64,000 nt of DNA from Polytrichum commune (GCA_950295325.1 OX485808.1:31270527-31334526); one strand, 5' to 3'; positions 36,168 through 49,195 are shown, counted from the first letter of the stretch. Notes: generated by a model from the letters alone, not told the origin. Made by a program: numbers and translations.

Positions 36168-38338
36168 GATATATTAACATCCCACAAATTCTCCATTGAC
36201 TAGAGTAGAGTAAACATATGTTTCGGCTTAGTCAAAATTGAGTCCCACCTTGATCAAAATGCATATACCATGTAGATTGTTGGTGGGAACCATACCGGGA
36301 ATAGGCACATCTAATATACACTAATAATGCCATGACACATGTCCCTAGTTGCCAGTGCTAAAGCTCCTCACCGAATGAGCGGTTATGGCAAACTCTAGAC
36401 ATTGGTAATATGTTCGGGCCAAATTATGACTTAGAAAATTCATAGTGATCTCAATTTAAAAAATAAAATTACCAACAAAAAATTGTAATCCGCATGAATA
36501 TTATATTTCCAGACGGGAAATATTTGCGTTGCCTTATACCTCTCTAGATCCGGCGCATAATCTCTTCAATGAACAGTTATGAGCACCTCTACTATAGTGT
36601 GGGTTACCGTTTGGAGTTACATAGTGATATAACTTTTTATCAACATTTTTTTTTAACCAAGTAAGTTACATCATGTTCTTTGATGTGCATCACCCGTTAA
36701 TCTGATAAGCATACTTCTTGAATTAATGGGGCTTTATTTGTATGAATTAGGATTATTTAGACTTAATTACATTTAATCACACTTGATTACTTTGAGTGTG
36801 TATGAATACTTTGTGAAAGCAGAAAGTATTAATTAAAATGTTATAAAATGAACACACTAGAAATAAATCACTGAATTTAGTCCCATTTTAGAATGACAAA
36901 GACCCTTTGACCGGTAAGTCACGAAATTTATAACCTCAATGCTAATGAGGATTTTGCAATGTTTTTGACTTCCAAATTAATTACATGCTTTATTGACGGT
37001 GTCACTTTGAAAAGGAAATCCTAATCAATCATTCACTTACTCAATGGAAGTGAACATATATATTAGATTTTGAACCTTAAAAATGAAGTGCACTGAATAT
37101 GGGTTATATGGACAAGCGGCCTTCAAGAATGCGAGGGTCGGGCCACAGTCCAGAGGTCGAGGCTTTGGCTTTTTCGGTGCCGCCCCTACCCACCGTCCTA
37201 ATGTGTTGGATATATTTAGAAAGATCCCGGAATTGGGAGCCCCGATGCCTTTTATGAAAACCTTATGGGCAACTAAGAGCGTCGCCACCAACCCGGGCAT
37301 GGGGCATGCCAATGTTCAAAATGAGGCATCCCGGGTTCTTAGGTGGCGGCACCAACATAATTTAAGCCCAACAAATGTCCGGTCTCCCATAATTTAGACT
37401 CGGCTCGGGTATAGTAAAGACCTTCCCCAACCATAAATGGTTCATATAATGGACCTCCTCCGGCCCACCAAGAGATTACTTTAATATCAAATACTCCAAT
37501 ATCCTACTTTATCCCATGTCCGATAATAGGTGTCGTCGTCTTATTGATTGCTTCCTAATTACACCGGGGGTATGCTTAGACTTTGGTGGGCTTTGACTCA
37601 AGACGAGCTACCCCGTCCAAGATGGAGGGCTCCCAAAAGGTATAAACTATGATATACTCTATTTGACGTGTACCCGATCTGGTGGGGATGCTCTAAGGAA
37701 CCAAGATTGTTATAAGAAAGTCATGTCCACGTTCGCCAACTTGTCTCGGGGTTGACAGACATCCGTAGGATGTAGATACGATGGACGGCTGAGATACTCC
37801 CACCCCTCCCGTTAGTGAGGCCGTTAGTGAAGGCTCCGTGCTCTTAAGCCGACAGCCTGCAACCTTTCCACAGCCGACCCTCGGATAGCTGCAGTGCATT
37901 TGTTTCCATTGAACTCGTGGTATTGCATTCGTGCCGGTGTTAGCAGAGTTGTTCACTATAAGTTGGGGGTGGAGATGATGTTGGGCATGATGGCGTTGAA
38001 GAAGGATGCATGGCATCATGATCCCGGGTTTTAGTTTATACCACATTGGCAAGAGCTTGTTGGACATCGATCCAGTGTGACTTTTGTTTCTCAACATTCA
38101 CAATGGCATCGAAGAGCTGCAACCGGATGAGTACTCTCTCGTTCGAGTGAGGTAGATCGCGGTTTCTACATCGTCCGAACCAAGAGTGCATGGGCGAAGG
38201 CAATCGCAAGGCAACAGAAAGATCAGTGGCACTAACATGTGAGGCATTGACGGATGCTACTGACGGCAGAATCTTGACGAGGTCCAAAGGCAAGAACCCA
38301 TTCTCATTTCGAAGTGAAGTAACGTCGGTGGGGTACAA
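36168..38338. other. Intergenic; contains a fragment of the Mutator-type element
   Basis: Positions 36888-37137 match the interior of the 32332 and 44855 elements (for example agcggccttcaagaatgc). Positions 37138-37690 are more GC-rich and look like another repeat ending ggggatgctctaa, whose left end I cannot place. Minus-strand frames at 37693-38449 have no recognisable domain. The one at 38036-38449 overlaps the start of the membrane-protein gene and is probably non-coding. Confidence 0.4.
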
Positions 38339-39664
38339 ATGAAGGGGGGTTTGGAATGGCCGCGCAGGTTGCGTTGGTGTGCGTGGTTGGATCGTCTGAT
38401 TTTCTTGGCCATAGTCATCAGTTTGTGGTCCGTTGTGTCTGCTGCTCAAACGTCAGGGACATGCGAGTGTGATCAACAGTGCCCTAAAACAAGGGAGTTG
38501 GTGACAACTGTTTGGGGGGGTGCCGTCACCGTCTTTGTGCTCTCCTTTGATGTCTGGAGGACATGGAAGACAATTCTGCATTTTAATTTTAGGGGGAAAT
38601 TCGGTCAATTTTGGGGGGAAATTTTGGGGGCAATTGTGGTCATTATAAATCCGGTTTTCATGCTTCTTCTGATTGTTGAGTATGCGGCGTGGAGATATCA
38701 CATGATGCGGAGAATGCCTGGGTTTACAGTTTTGTCCTTGTTGTCACCATGGACGAAAGATCCTACAAAGTTCACATACAGTTGTGAAGTTGTCATCACT
38801 GTGCCTACGGTGATTTCTATTCCTAACAACTTTGTTTCTTGGCACATGCCGAGGCTTTCAGAAGCAATGGTGATTGGTCGTGTACCAGAAGAATCACCGG
38901 AGACCAAAAAGGAAAAAGAAGGGAAGGGAGGAGAAGAATCACGGGAGACCAAAAAGGAAAAAGAATCACATAACATTTGCCTTTCTAACGAGGGAAAAGA
39001 CGTTTTGTTGCAAATGGTTGTTCTTCCTCCATACGATCAACTCAAGGTCTTGCAAGGACGTTCTGGGTGGGCCACAATTATATCCTCAGTGCAGAGTATG
39101 GGATATATATATGGTGTTGTGCTTCGGACTATACAAGGACTCCCGGTGAGTCCAATTGAAGTTGTTGCGTTGACATTGAGCATACAAATCTTGATCAAGG
39201 CTCTCCTACACAATATTGTGAGTTTATGTTATATGCCCCTTCATGTTTATTTGACACATGACCAAGCACAAACTTTTGTAGATAGGTGTGACGAAATTGT
39301 GAAGAACATTCACTATGAAGTTCCTATGAACCTCGGTTGGGTTACGGGCCCATTCGTGGTTATAGTCTTGTTGATTTCAAGCGTGGCGACTTATTACGCC
39401 ACACATGTGTCATGGAGCATCATGATTGTCCCAATAATGCTAACACTTGTTGGATTACATTTACAACTATTCAGCATCGGCATACTTCAATATAATGAGC
39501 GTCAGGATAATCCTGCAATGCTCGGTCTAATCATGTGCACCATGGTAAATGCAACATCGTACATTCTTGCATTAGTTGTTACAATTAAATATTGGAAGGT
39601 TGATAGGTTGAATGTGAAATCTTCTAGCATGCTAGCTCAAATTTTTCCATACATTGGTCAATAA
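38339..39664 (+). CDS. Multipass membrane protein of unknown function, 441 aa
   Basis: An uninterrupted single-exon frame. An N-terminal hydrophobic segment (LIFLAIVISLWSVVSA, about residues 20-36) is followed by a Cys-rich pattern (CECDQQCP). Further membrane segments lie at about 58-70, 90-113, 262-300, 330-355, 360-385 and 395-420. A charged loop at about 180-212 contains a tandem duplication (RETKKEKE / PETKKEKE). The pattern of a WGGAVTVFVLSFDVWRTW block near the N-terminus and a GLPVSPIEVVALTL block before a helix pair is reminiscent of large, uncharacterised membrane-protein families common in fungi; this is a weak impression, not an assignment. The first Met at 38339 gives the longest frame, but an upstream exon cannot be excluded. 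Being intact amid decayed repeats suggests it is a functional or recently functional gene. Confidence 0.7.
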   Translation: MKGGLEWPRRLRWCAWLDRLIFLAIVISLWSVVSAAQTSGTCECDQQCPKTRELVTTVWGGAVTVFVLSFDVWRTWKTILHFNFRGKFGQFWGEILGAIVVIINPVFMLLLIVEYAAWRYHMMRRMPGFTVLSLLSPWTKDPTKFTYSCEVVITVPTVISIPNNFVSWHMPRLSEAMVIGRVPEESPETKKEKEGKGGEESRETKKEKESHNICLSNEGKDVLLQMVVLPPYDQLKVLQGRSGWATIISSVQSMGYIYGVVLRTIQGLPVSPIEVVALTLSIQILIKALLHNIVSLCYMPLHVYLTHDQAQTFVDRCDEIVKNIHYEVPMNLGWVTGPFVVIVLLISSVATYYATHVSWSIMIVPIMLTLVGLHLQLFSIGILQYNERQDNPAMLGLIMCTMVNATSYILALVVTIKYWKVDRLNVKSSSMLAQIFPYIGQ

Positions 39665-41510
39665 AAATATTTGCAATATGATTTGCACATGTAGTGTGTT
39701 TTTATTGGAATAAATTTCATTTCCATTTATACTAGGTTGGTCACTATAATAATCTCTCTATTTAGAAAAACAATAAATTTTCTAATGAAATGATCATTGT
39801 CAAATTTATGTACATCAAATAAGAATTTGATGGTCATTCCAAGTTGGATTGAACAAAGGTCTTTTATGGGGGACAAAACATGACATTTTCTTGTGCATTT
39901 CTCCCTTCAATTGTTATAATCTAAACATAAAATTCATTAATCATGGCCATTCCACCTATAAATAGCTCATCTCCCACGTTTCAAGATCCCACATATAAAT
40001 CCCAATATAAGCCCATAACTTGTCCATGAAAATTCCACGATCAACATAGAATGAAATGCTCCCAAAATACCCTCCCCCCATAGGCTTCGGATGTTAGGGG
40101 TTAAATATACATCTTTTACTCTCTGCATTCATTTCTTGTAAAATGTGAAACACGCAATTAGTGTGAGATGATCAACAATTCGGACTCATGTCCTTAGCAA
40201 CTTTCTTTGTAATTGTAGGAGCTCATATATACATCTTATTCATTGTCAAAATGAAGATTCTCATGCTCATTGGATGATCGTATAGGCTCCCACCCCCCCA
40301 ATCATGTTGCTTATTTCTTGGTCAATAGATTTAGGCAAGAAGTCCATTATTTTCTCAACACATATATTTCTAGTGTTCGTTCTTGGAATCACAGTCAACC
40401 ATACATCACTCAAATTATAGGTGTTTGTTTATGAATGAGCACCATGTTAGGCTCATCTACCTTATTCTTCATTGTGAGAAAAGAAGATTACCACAACACA
40501 ACATTAGAGAATATATGAGACTCTTGTTTTGTTGGGCTTGTAACCCAAAACTCACACATAACATAGAGCCAACGTTGTGTATCAATGTTATACACTTGAA
40601 ACCATTAAATGTATGATTGTGTTACATAGTGTTGGTTTTGGACTTCTCATTCCATTCATCTTCTCCAACTTCCATATGTATAATTTGGCCCTCTGTTTCT
40701 TTGACAATGAGCACAACATATGTTCAATGTACACCAATGTGGTTGTTGCCCATGACATTGCAATAATTGGTGTGACCTTTGACCACAACTTTGAAGTCTT
40801 TGGTATAGTCTTTGGCATCCACCAAATTGTATTCCATGGTACCATGGCAAGCCATACATTTTATGTTCACCAACGTTGGAGTGTAGTGTTTTTGTGAAAT
40901 TCAACGCCTAAAGGTTCGCAAAGCACAAATTTTGGTTGTAATTTTTGTGTACATTTGGGGTGTTTGACAATGGAAATTAGATTTGGGACTCAAACGTAGG
41001 AAATGTGGGTGTAAGTGCCACATGTCCTCCCAACATTCAAGGAAAATTGATAATTCGATACCCAACTTTTAGGCTTTCTATAACATAGTGTTTTACGCAT
41101 GAAACCATATTACAATTGGCTTGAGGTTCGTGGCGTCTATCTCACTCGTGATGGACAATAAGACTCCAACATAAACAAGCCCCCTTCAATTTGAGGGTTG
41201 ATTCATTCCAACTAAAATCCACTAGACTAATTTAGGATCCTTGATGTCATTAATGGAGTGAAGACATCTTTAAAAAATGCGCATGCTTAGGGCGGGTTTA
41301 GACTTGGAGTCAGGGCTCAAAAATGGGTTGGGGTGAAAGAAATCCACTCCTCTCATTGGTAGAGAGGTTGAGACTCGCCTCTTCAAGTTTACACCATGAG
41401 TTGGGGCCAATTAACAAATAAATTATTTTATTCATCATGACAATGGCCTCAAGCCTTGGAAAAGAGAGCTCCCAACCTTGTGAAAATTGTCAAGAGCCAT
41501 GCCAAAATTA
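39665..41510. other. Intergenic, AT-rich, nothing firmly recognised
   Basis: Frames at 40577-40904 are open on both strands for ~80-100 codons but have no recognisable domain. A ttagggcgggtttagacttg terminus at 41288 resembles the start of the TTA-flanked elements, without a clear partner end. Confidence 0.35.
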
Positions 41511-42744
41511 TAACCCACCACGCACACTAAAATAAGAATACACTATAACAAGACATAATATAGAACTTCTAAATAGTGATACCCACACACAACCACCAAC
41601 CCTAACACCCTAACACATTTAATACACCCACCCACACCAACACACATAATAAACAACCCAATAAAATGCCCTATACACTCAATAATATACCATTGTACGA
41701 TACCAATCAAAGACAAACATAAAATTATAAAAAAGCAGTACACATACCTATGCCATTGGATACTACCCGATGGTACAACTTATAACAAAAAACCCCCACA
41801 AAGAGAATTGTGCCCCTATAACATCCCAAGAGTCATACAACACAATACAAATATAATACTCACATACTTTACCAAGAAACAACATACACTATATGAAAAT
41901 ATCATACGAGAAAATAAATTTTCTATCCAAAACAATGACCCAAGGGACATATCCCCGCCCCTAAACATCCCCCTCGTAAAAATTTCAACACACAAATGCA
42001 ACCCCCAAAAAGATATCAATACTAACACAAAAAAAATTCAAGTACAAGATGACATCGCCCACATATATGACGAAACAACCAAACATCTTATAACCATTCC
42101 TTATAATAGACTTGCATGGCTTTGGACCCAATACAACCAAATGCTACACCAACCACACGACCTAATATTCCACCCAAACATTCAAAATAGAAATAACTTG
42201 GCTATATCAAAGGTATAAACATAGAATCAAAAAATGACCCACTCAAAAACTCACACCACGTCCTACCCAAAGTACTATTAGACTACATCACAACATCCTT
42301 TAACATTACCCGTTCCTACTTCTCCTCACTGGTTACATGCTCCACTCAACTAACAAAATTCTTCTCGCCATTTCCCAAACACACATGTAATCACTCATAT
42401 ACCGGCAAATACCACTAAATACCTGGAACCAACTAAACCTCCACAACTCAGCAAGCCACGCATAGAACCACTTGCTATTATAATCATTTGCATACACCAC
42501 CAAAATAACCACATCGGTACCATAGAACAAACAAACACAATCAAAAATATATGTCATGACCTTAACATAAACCATACAACCACACAAACTGCTCCTCCTA
42601 GCCTGCAAAATATAAAAGTTAACAAAAGTAAAACATGGAATGCCCTCACTTACTCAAGTCCAAACACACACAATCATAACACAATCCCACCAATCCCAAA
42701 CTACGAGAACAAAACACTCCTCAAATTCTCTCCCCAATATTGCC

Positions 42745-43316
42745 TCTACACGGACGGATCTTTCAACCCTCCAAAAAAATAGGAGATACTTGGCTACTGG
42801 AAGAAGTTGGTTACGGCATATATAACCAACAAAGAAAAATAAAATAAATCAAATCAAATGAAACTTGCAATACGACTACGAGGCCTACAAAACATTTTCA
42901 GAATGGTCATACACCAAGCCCTTACAATAATATTTAAAGACTTCCCAAATGAACCCACACATATCTTCACAAACTGCCTCAATGGCTTGTATGTGATACA
43001 AAACCAAATAAAACACCCCACACTACATAACATCCACCCAACTTAAACTATTTTAGAATAAATAATTAACTTCCTTATACAAAGAACCCAACCCACAACA
43101 TTATATAAAGTAAGAGCACATGCAAACATCATGGGGAATGAGGAAGCTGACACACTTGCTAAAGAAGACACGTCTAAAGAACACCTCAACGCCTCACAAA
43201 CCACATGAATTTGCCCACTCAACTCCATACTACTACCAAAGAGACGATTGGCCATCAATGGAAACAATTCCGGACAAAGGACCTATTAGATTCCTTGAAA
43301 AACATCTTACGAAACA
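42745..43316 (+). pseudogene. RNase H domain of the decayed LINE
   Basis: It starts at YTDGSFNPP (first catalytic Asp). A stop follows in PPKK*, then THIFTNCLNGLYVIQ, where the expected Asp of the middle motif reads Asn. It closes with VRAHANIMGNEEADTLAKED (last catalytic Asp retained), reached after frameshifts. This order is characteristic of the RNase H of non-LTR and LTR elements. Confidence 0.75.
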
Positions 43317-43403
43317 TATGAGCCCAAAATGAGTGCTCATATTTGTTTTATGTTTAGAATTTATTTAGAATTGCATTTGGAGTGTTATTGAAACAATCAA
43401 AAG

Positions 43404-43412
43404 TATAAAAAG
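43404..43412 (+). promoter_or_regulatory. TATA-box-like sequence in the LTR-like element
   Basis: tataaaaag about 90 bp from the left end, as expected for an LTR U3 promoter. The equivalent stretch of the 58712 copy reads cataaaaag. Confidence 0.3.
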
Positions 43413-43925
43413 AGTGAGGCTTGGTGTGGTTTATGTTTTAGGCCTTAAGCCTATTTTGTGCGGTTAATTGAAGCTTAGTGGCATTAGGAATTGTTGTGGG
43501 TAAGTGAGTAATGTTTGATGAAGCAAGGAGAAGGGCCTTGGATTTAAATGTTTGATTTAGAACATGGTTGTGTTGGTTTAGGGGGTGAGGGTTTAGTGGA
43601 TAGGATAAGGTCCTACTAAGTAAGAGAAGGTTAAGGGGTTTGTGGTCTTGGGTGCCCTCTCCTCCTCCTCCTCCCTCTCTTCACTTCTCTCTTTTCCTCT
43701 CTTCATTCCTCTCTTCTCCTCCCCTCTCTCTCTCTCTCCTCTCTAGGATTTTGGAGCTCTTAGAGCTAAAAAGAATGTGGGAATTAGGTAGGAGTTTAGT
43801 AGAACTAGTGGGCTTGGTTAGAGTAATTAGGTAGGGGGTTTGGTAGGATTAGGTAGATAGTTGGAGAGGTTTATGCTGGGTTGCAGCCGAGGTTGCACTA
43901 ATTACAGTCCGAGGTTGGTATTAAT

Positions 43926-44216
43926 TGCAGTTCCAGGGGCCTATCTGATTTACAGTCGAGGCTTACACATTGCAATTCCAGGGGCCTATATGATTTGCAG
44001 TCGAGGCTTACACATTGCAATTCCAGGGGCCTATCTGATTTACAGTCGATGCTTACACATTGCAGCTCCAGGGGCTATCTAATTTATAGTCGAGGCTTAC
44101 ACATTGCAATTCCAGGGGCCTATCTGATTTACAGTCGAGGCTTACACATTTGAAGTTCCAGGGGCCTATATGATTTACAGTCGAGGCTTGCATTATTGCA
44201 GCTCCAGGGGCCTATA
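43926..44216 (+). repeat. Minisatellite inside the LTR-like element, ~46-bp unit, about 7 copies
   Basis: The unit contains ccaggggcctatctgattta and cagtcgaggcttacacatt. It occupies the same relative position as the 47-bp minisatellite in the 58712 copy. Confidence 0.85.
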
Positions 44217-44679
44217 AGGTTGAGTTTGGATGGCGGCTTCGAGGCTCAGTGCAAATCCTTGAGGGAGTTAGGTAGAGGATTAAAGGAGGCCAAGGTGATA
44301 TAAAGTGGGGGGACCATGGTGCTACTTTAGGCTTGGGAATAGTGAGTTAATTAGGTTATTACTTCATATTAGTTTAGATAATTAGTTCATTAGCAAGCTA
44401 GGAGAACGTATGATTGTGATGATAGAGAAGAGCGTTTGTTAACGCTTGTAATATTATCGTGGAATGAATTGGTGTGCAATGATTGATGGGAATTGTAATG
44501 GAGTCTCACGAATTTGGTTAAATGGAGTATGGAAACATGAATGTGATACCCATTCCCTCACCCGGACTAGGACGCTTAAGGGTGGGTAATTTGGCCTCAC
44601 TAAACACGATAAGAATATATATCTAGAATTAATCCTCATACTATATCCCAACATAGATAAGTGGATAGCGAACAAGAAA

Positions 44680-46720
44680 ATAATTAATGAATTATCAAAT
44701 TAATTATGGACAAACAAAAACATAACGGACTTTAAAAAACCATATCTTCTAAAACTAAGACATGGCCAATATATGGGGAACGCCATGAAACAATTGTTCT
44801 TTGGTAGGGAAGTCTTCCCGTCAATCACATGCCCCGTATGTAACTCTCCAGACCGGCTGGGGATTCGGGGCACTCAAGTAAAATCATCCGCTAACAAAAA
44901 TCGGATGAGTTCATCAAGAAGCTCGGATGGAGCTAACTTTAGTGAAACCCCTCTGAGTTGGCATGTAAGACCCCCTTTCTCCCTTATAGCTATTATGAAC
45001 TACTAGTTATTATACAAATATCAATTAATTGGCAATAGGCCATGATGTGGCTTTGGATGCTCTAAGCCTATTTTCTAACTTCCGATGAGTTGTTTTCAAG
45101 GCCATGATATGGATTTAGATTCCACATAGTTATTTTGATAAATATTGCAAATTGTCAATGTGTGCAACATGTGGTTATGACGTGTCGTTATAGACATTTC
45201 TTTATTCACAACTCATTTATTTTGCACGGATATGATTTCTCAAACATTTTTTAGTGCATCAAAATAATTTATGTCACCTTATGCTAAATCGGTAAATTCA
45301 TAAAATAATTCAATAGAATTATTATTATTACTATTATTATATATACGAATATAATGAAAATTCTTTTAAAACAACCAATATGCATTACATGATTTTAAAG
45401 ATAATATAATATGTGATGATGATAAAATATTACAATAACTCATATAGGTTATAGTTAGAAACTTGTGATTTTCTGAGTATACCCCATCCATAACGTTATC
45501 CCACAAGTCTAACTTTATAACATATAATTTATTTATGCTTCACATTACATTGTCTAAAACATAAAATTTTAATATAAATTTTGTTGTTTTAAATTTTAAA
45601 TTTTATCTTCATTGTTTCACTTTGATCATCTTATGAACACTTGTACCAATTTATCATGAAAATGGAAAACAATTCAAATGGTAAGTCACAAAAATCACAA
45701 CTTCAATATCAATGAAGATTTTGTATTGTTTTTGCCCTCCAAATTAATTATATGCTTCATTGATGATTTCACTTTCGGAATGAAATCCCAATCAATTGCT
45801 TATTTATTAATTGGAAGTGCACATATATATTGAATTTTAGACCTTGAAGGTGAAGTGCGCTCAATATGGGATTTGTAGTCAAGAGGCCTTCAAGAATGCA
45901 AAGGCAATATTTTTTTCGATGTTGGGTGGGGCGGGCATTAGTTTTTGGTAGGGTTCAAAATTTTGTTGAGAAGGTTGCCCCAGCTCGGATCTAACACCCC
46001 CAAAAGTTCATGAGGGGTGTTTAATGTCTGCCCATGCGAATCTTTTAAAAATAACCGGACTAGTAGTGATGGGTTCGCAATCCATGATGCACCCACTTGC
46101 TTCCAAATGGGGTATTCTTCTCCTTCTTCTTCTTTTCTTAATGACTAACGCCCTTTGTATTATTGCCTTAAGTATTAGATTAGACTAGGATTATTTAGAA
46201 CTACTAAAGATTTATATTTTTGAAACCTTTGAGACAAGTAGCCGACGACATAAGGTAATGTCTAAAGTGGTTCATCTCATCCATAAAAATGAATGAATTC
46301 TTATTAATGAGAATACATGAGTGTCACAAATCCTTGGCCTGGAGGGCCCTGACACATGGCTACACGTACTTCTAAAGTGCAAACAACACCACATACATGC
46401 CTTCCGAACCAAAAGGCATAATAAAGCAGTATGGGAATTAAAAAGACTTATAGTGGGATCAAAAAAGTCAAGATGTTATATTCTCGTGAATGCATGCACA
46501 TTCAATAATAACCCACCATAAAACACAGTCCCCCCATAGCTACTACCTTGCACGTGTGGTCAACAAAGATGTCATTGCAATGCCAGATTCAAACCAAACA
46601 TCTTATGTGTGAAAGGACTACCATATCAATCCCCACCACCAACAGAACCAAATGGGAATCTAACAATACAATTCATGGAATTCACATATTGTAATGACAA
46701 AATACCAGATGATACTATAA
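44680..46720 (+). pseudogene. CCHC zinc knuckle and restriction-like endonuclease remnant of the LINE, split by an insertion
   Basis: The CPVC...H...C pattern followed by FRTKRHNKAVWEL resembles the CCHC motif upstream of the restriction-like endonuclease in R2-type and Dualen-type LINEs. Farther on come RFKPNIL (a PD motif with Asp changed to Asn) and IQFMEFTYCND, fitting a PD-(D/E)XK layout. Stops occur after NNPP and beyond. The Mutator-type element 44855-46339 lies inside the zinc knuckle. Confidence 0.6.
44855..46339. mobile_element. Mutator-type non-autonomous element, second copy (~1.49 kb)
   Basis: Left end ggctggggattcggggcact; right end reverse complement ggccaaggatttgtgacact. It is homologous throughout to 32332-33742 (for example ataccccatccataacgtt). 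It sits inside the zinc-knuckle codons of the decayed LINE. The target duplication is eroded. Confidence 0.8.
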
Positions 46721-47490
46721 TCATAAAAATATAAACCATTAATAAACAATATTATCACTAGAGGATGGAAGGTAGACCCACTAAAACCCACCACGGTTGG
46801 TGCTAGGGCAACCACACACACACCTTCTATGAAAAATATTTAAAAAATATTTAAAATCCCCAAAATAAGCATCAAACACACATTTGAGGAAATCAACGTC
46901 ATTGCCATACAACATGCCATGCCCATAATCCTACACAAAAGGAGAATAGAAAACAATGAACCACTACCAACAGACACACAACCTGCATAACAACCCCAAA
47001 TACCCATCAAAATAATAAATAATCAAGATTAAAAGAAAATAATAAAATGCCAACAAGAGCCAAAGAATTGTTACAACCCACGGCAAGGGTTGATAGCCAT
47101 ATGTTCCATCAAGTAAACTCACATAGCATATGCCAAGTCACTTACATCACAACACAATGCTCATAAGAGGCCATCAAGAATTGAACCCAAACCACTAAAC
47201 CGGTGCCAATAACCCCCACATTTAAAGAACCACTAAGTAGCCCACTTAGAGACCACCACACAAAGAAACACAAACACATACCCTTATAAACCTAACAACC
47301 ACATTAACATCACCCATACAAAAGTCATCCAATCACTAAGTTTCCATGGTCACCTTGGTTACCATGGTTACTATAGTGCCCACCCCGAGAGGGGTTAGTA
47401 GTTCAGCACCACTGTTATTATGCTCAATGGGCATAATACCAAGGGTGGGTCGAACATGCATTTCAATCACATTGTTCCCATAAGGACCAA

Positions 47491-47493
<3 letters not shown>

Positions 47494-47538
<45 letters not shown>
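47494..47538. repeat. (TG)n microsatellite, 45 bp
   Basis: Uninterrupted TG dinucleotide run. Confidence 0.95.
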
Positions 47539-47539
<1 letters not shown>

Positions 47540-47541
<2 letters not shown>

Positions 47542-49195
47542 AGGTAGCCACCAAGTAGGTTAATCACCACAACAATTACATGCATGTTGGAGAAATGGGA
47601 AGGCGGTTGTGCACACACATAGACGAGAGCAACCTCCTTTAAGAGGTTAGACTATTCATTTGCACTATTGTAGTTACATGGCAAGATTGATGTTGATTGC
47701 TTCGTTATTGAAGCAACGATGCCATGTGTCACGCAACTATAGACTAGAGCTCGTTACAAACACTAGAACAATTCTTGCTCATTAGAACCATATGTTTTGA
47801 CTTGTCCATTGTGACCATGGCAAGAAAATGCATAATAAATCGTTTTGGTTGTCAACATGACTTAGGTTTTTAGTTGCGATTTATGGACATTTGGCAACCA
47901 CAACCCTATGGATGACAACCAACTGACTTATAATACATTTCCTCGCCATGAGTCACAATGGACAAGTTTTATGCTAGTGCAACACAAAACAATCTAAAAT
48001 GCAACATGCACAATGTTGAACATACCATGGTACTACAACACCGCACTCACAAGTTTGCACTTGAGCCAGGTCACCAAGGAAACACCACTTTCTCATGACG
48101 CGAATACCTTGTTTTTATGTTCTTTCCCTTTTTGCTAATTCTCTTTGAGATGGAAGAGGGGTACTACATGCATGTGTAACTTATGTGGTCACTCTTCTTG
48201 ATTGGACACCTACATTTGTGTAGTATGGGTGTGGTATAAGGGTTAAATCATAGTTAAATATTCCACCAAAAAGACATTTGTGTACGATGAGATGCAACTG
48301 CATGCTCTTAATATAGACACCATTCTAGGTGCAATGGTTAACACAATCGAGATGGCCTATGTAATCCCTTGAAAACAACATTCAATTTACCCACTTATGA
48401 CTTATGCATCTTGACTCCAAATTTGGAACTTGAAATGGCAATGTTGACAAGCACAAATGCTACCCAGATGAGACGGTTCTTGAGTTGACCAACCATCCAA
48501 AGTATATGTGGAATTGGGAGTGCCCACACTAGGACCACATAACCTACCTCACTATTGAATGAATCAAATTTCTAATAATGTACGCGGGTCTTATTTGGAT
48601 ATTTATCCTAACCACACACCTATACATGAGCGGTGTGTGGTCAGGTCATATTTAAGAATGAACACCCAACAAGACACATGTTAGAAGAGATTGGACTACA
48701 CACTCAAAAGTTATCACCCACTTTGGACACAATAATGAACACCATCAGGGGGCACCTCGATACTCATTCAAACAAATAACACACATGCATTTTTGATAAT
48801 CATAAATAAATCAAAGGGGGTCCAATTTTCAACTCGATTTTTGTTGATACATCATCACAGATTTGCTAATGCCACAATAAAAATTAAATAAAAAAGATGG
48901 ATAGATGGAACAAAACTAACCGAATAACACCCACATTCCTGACTAAGGGACCCAACAAAACAGAAGGTGTACACGTGGACACCCAAGCAGCTTGCCTATT
49001 CTTTGTCAACATAATAACTTAGTCTACCTTTCCCAAGGGATCCTCTGTGTGACCTTAAAAGTGTGAACTGCGGCCGTAGGGCCTACTCCAGTTTATGGCG
49101 GGAACACCAGAGTTTGAATATGCGAGGGAGTGGATTTTCGAACTGAGTCTCGGGAACGAGGATCTCGAACACGTTCTCGTGAGTTCCCGTGGTTC
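47540..49195. other. Intergenic, nothing firmly recognised
   Basis: Low-coding AT-rich sequence. An imperfect hairpin (gggaacgaggatctcgaac...gttctcgtgagttccc) lies at about 49151-49190, just before the ~150-bp array. Confidence 0.4.

Larger units (their letters stand above)
43317..44601 (+). mobile_element. Solo-LTR-like element, 1285 bp, 5-bp target duplication AAACA
   Basis: Begins TATGAGCCCAAAATGAG and ends ggcctcact, flanked by AAACA at 43312-43316 and 44602-44606. It shares both ends and internal blocks (aaaaagagtgagg, a CT-rich tract, ggagctcttagag, cacccggactaggacgctta) with 58712-60321. The 5-bp duplication and near TG...CA ends fit a solo LTR. It contains a minisatellite. No internal retroelement genes are present. 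Confidence 0.7.
41800..46950 (+). mobile_element. Decayed LINE-type retroelement, split by two later insertions
   Basis: C/A-rich plus-strand coding sequence in three parts: 41800-43316, 44602-44850 and 46350-46950. Between them lie the solo-LTR-like element 43317-44601 and the Mutator-type element 44855-46339. Across the first junction the RNase H part is followed by LRHGQYMGNAMKQLFFG. Across the second the zinc-finger motif CPVCNSPD continues as TWLHVLLKC. Many stop codons and frameshifts make it inactive. No reverse-transcriptase core is preserved in the window. The left part (41808-42218, IAHIYDETTKHLITIPYNRL) is open but I cannot assign a domain to it. Confidence 0.75.

Noticed and set aside
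38036-38449. 137-codon minus-strand frame overlapping the membrane-protein gene
   Set aside because: No domain, and it overlaps the start of a much longer, membrane-protein-like frame on the other strand.
47336-47554. Minus-strand frame with a Thr-His repeat
   Set aside because: It is the translation of the (TG)n microsatellite.
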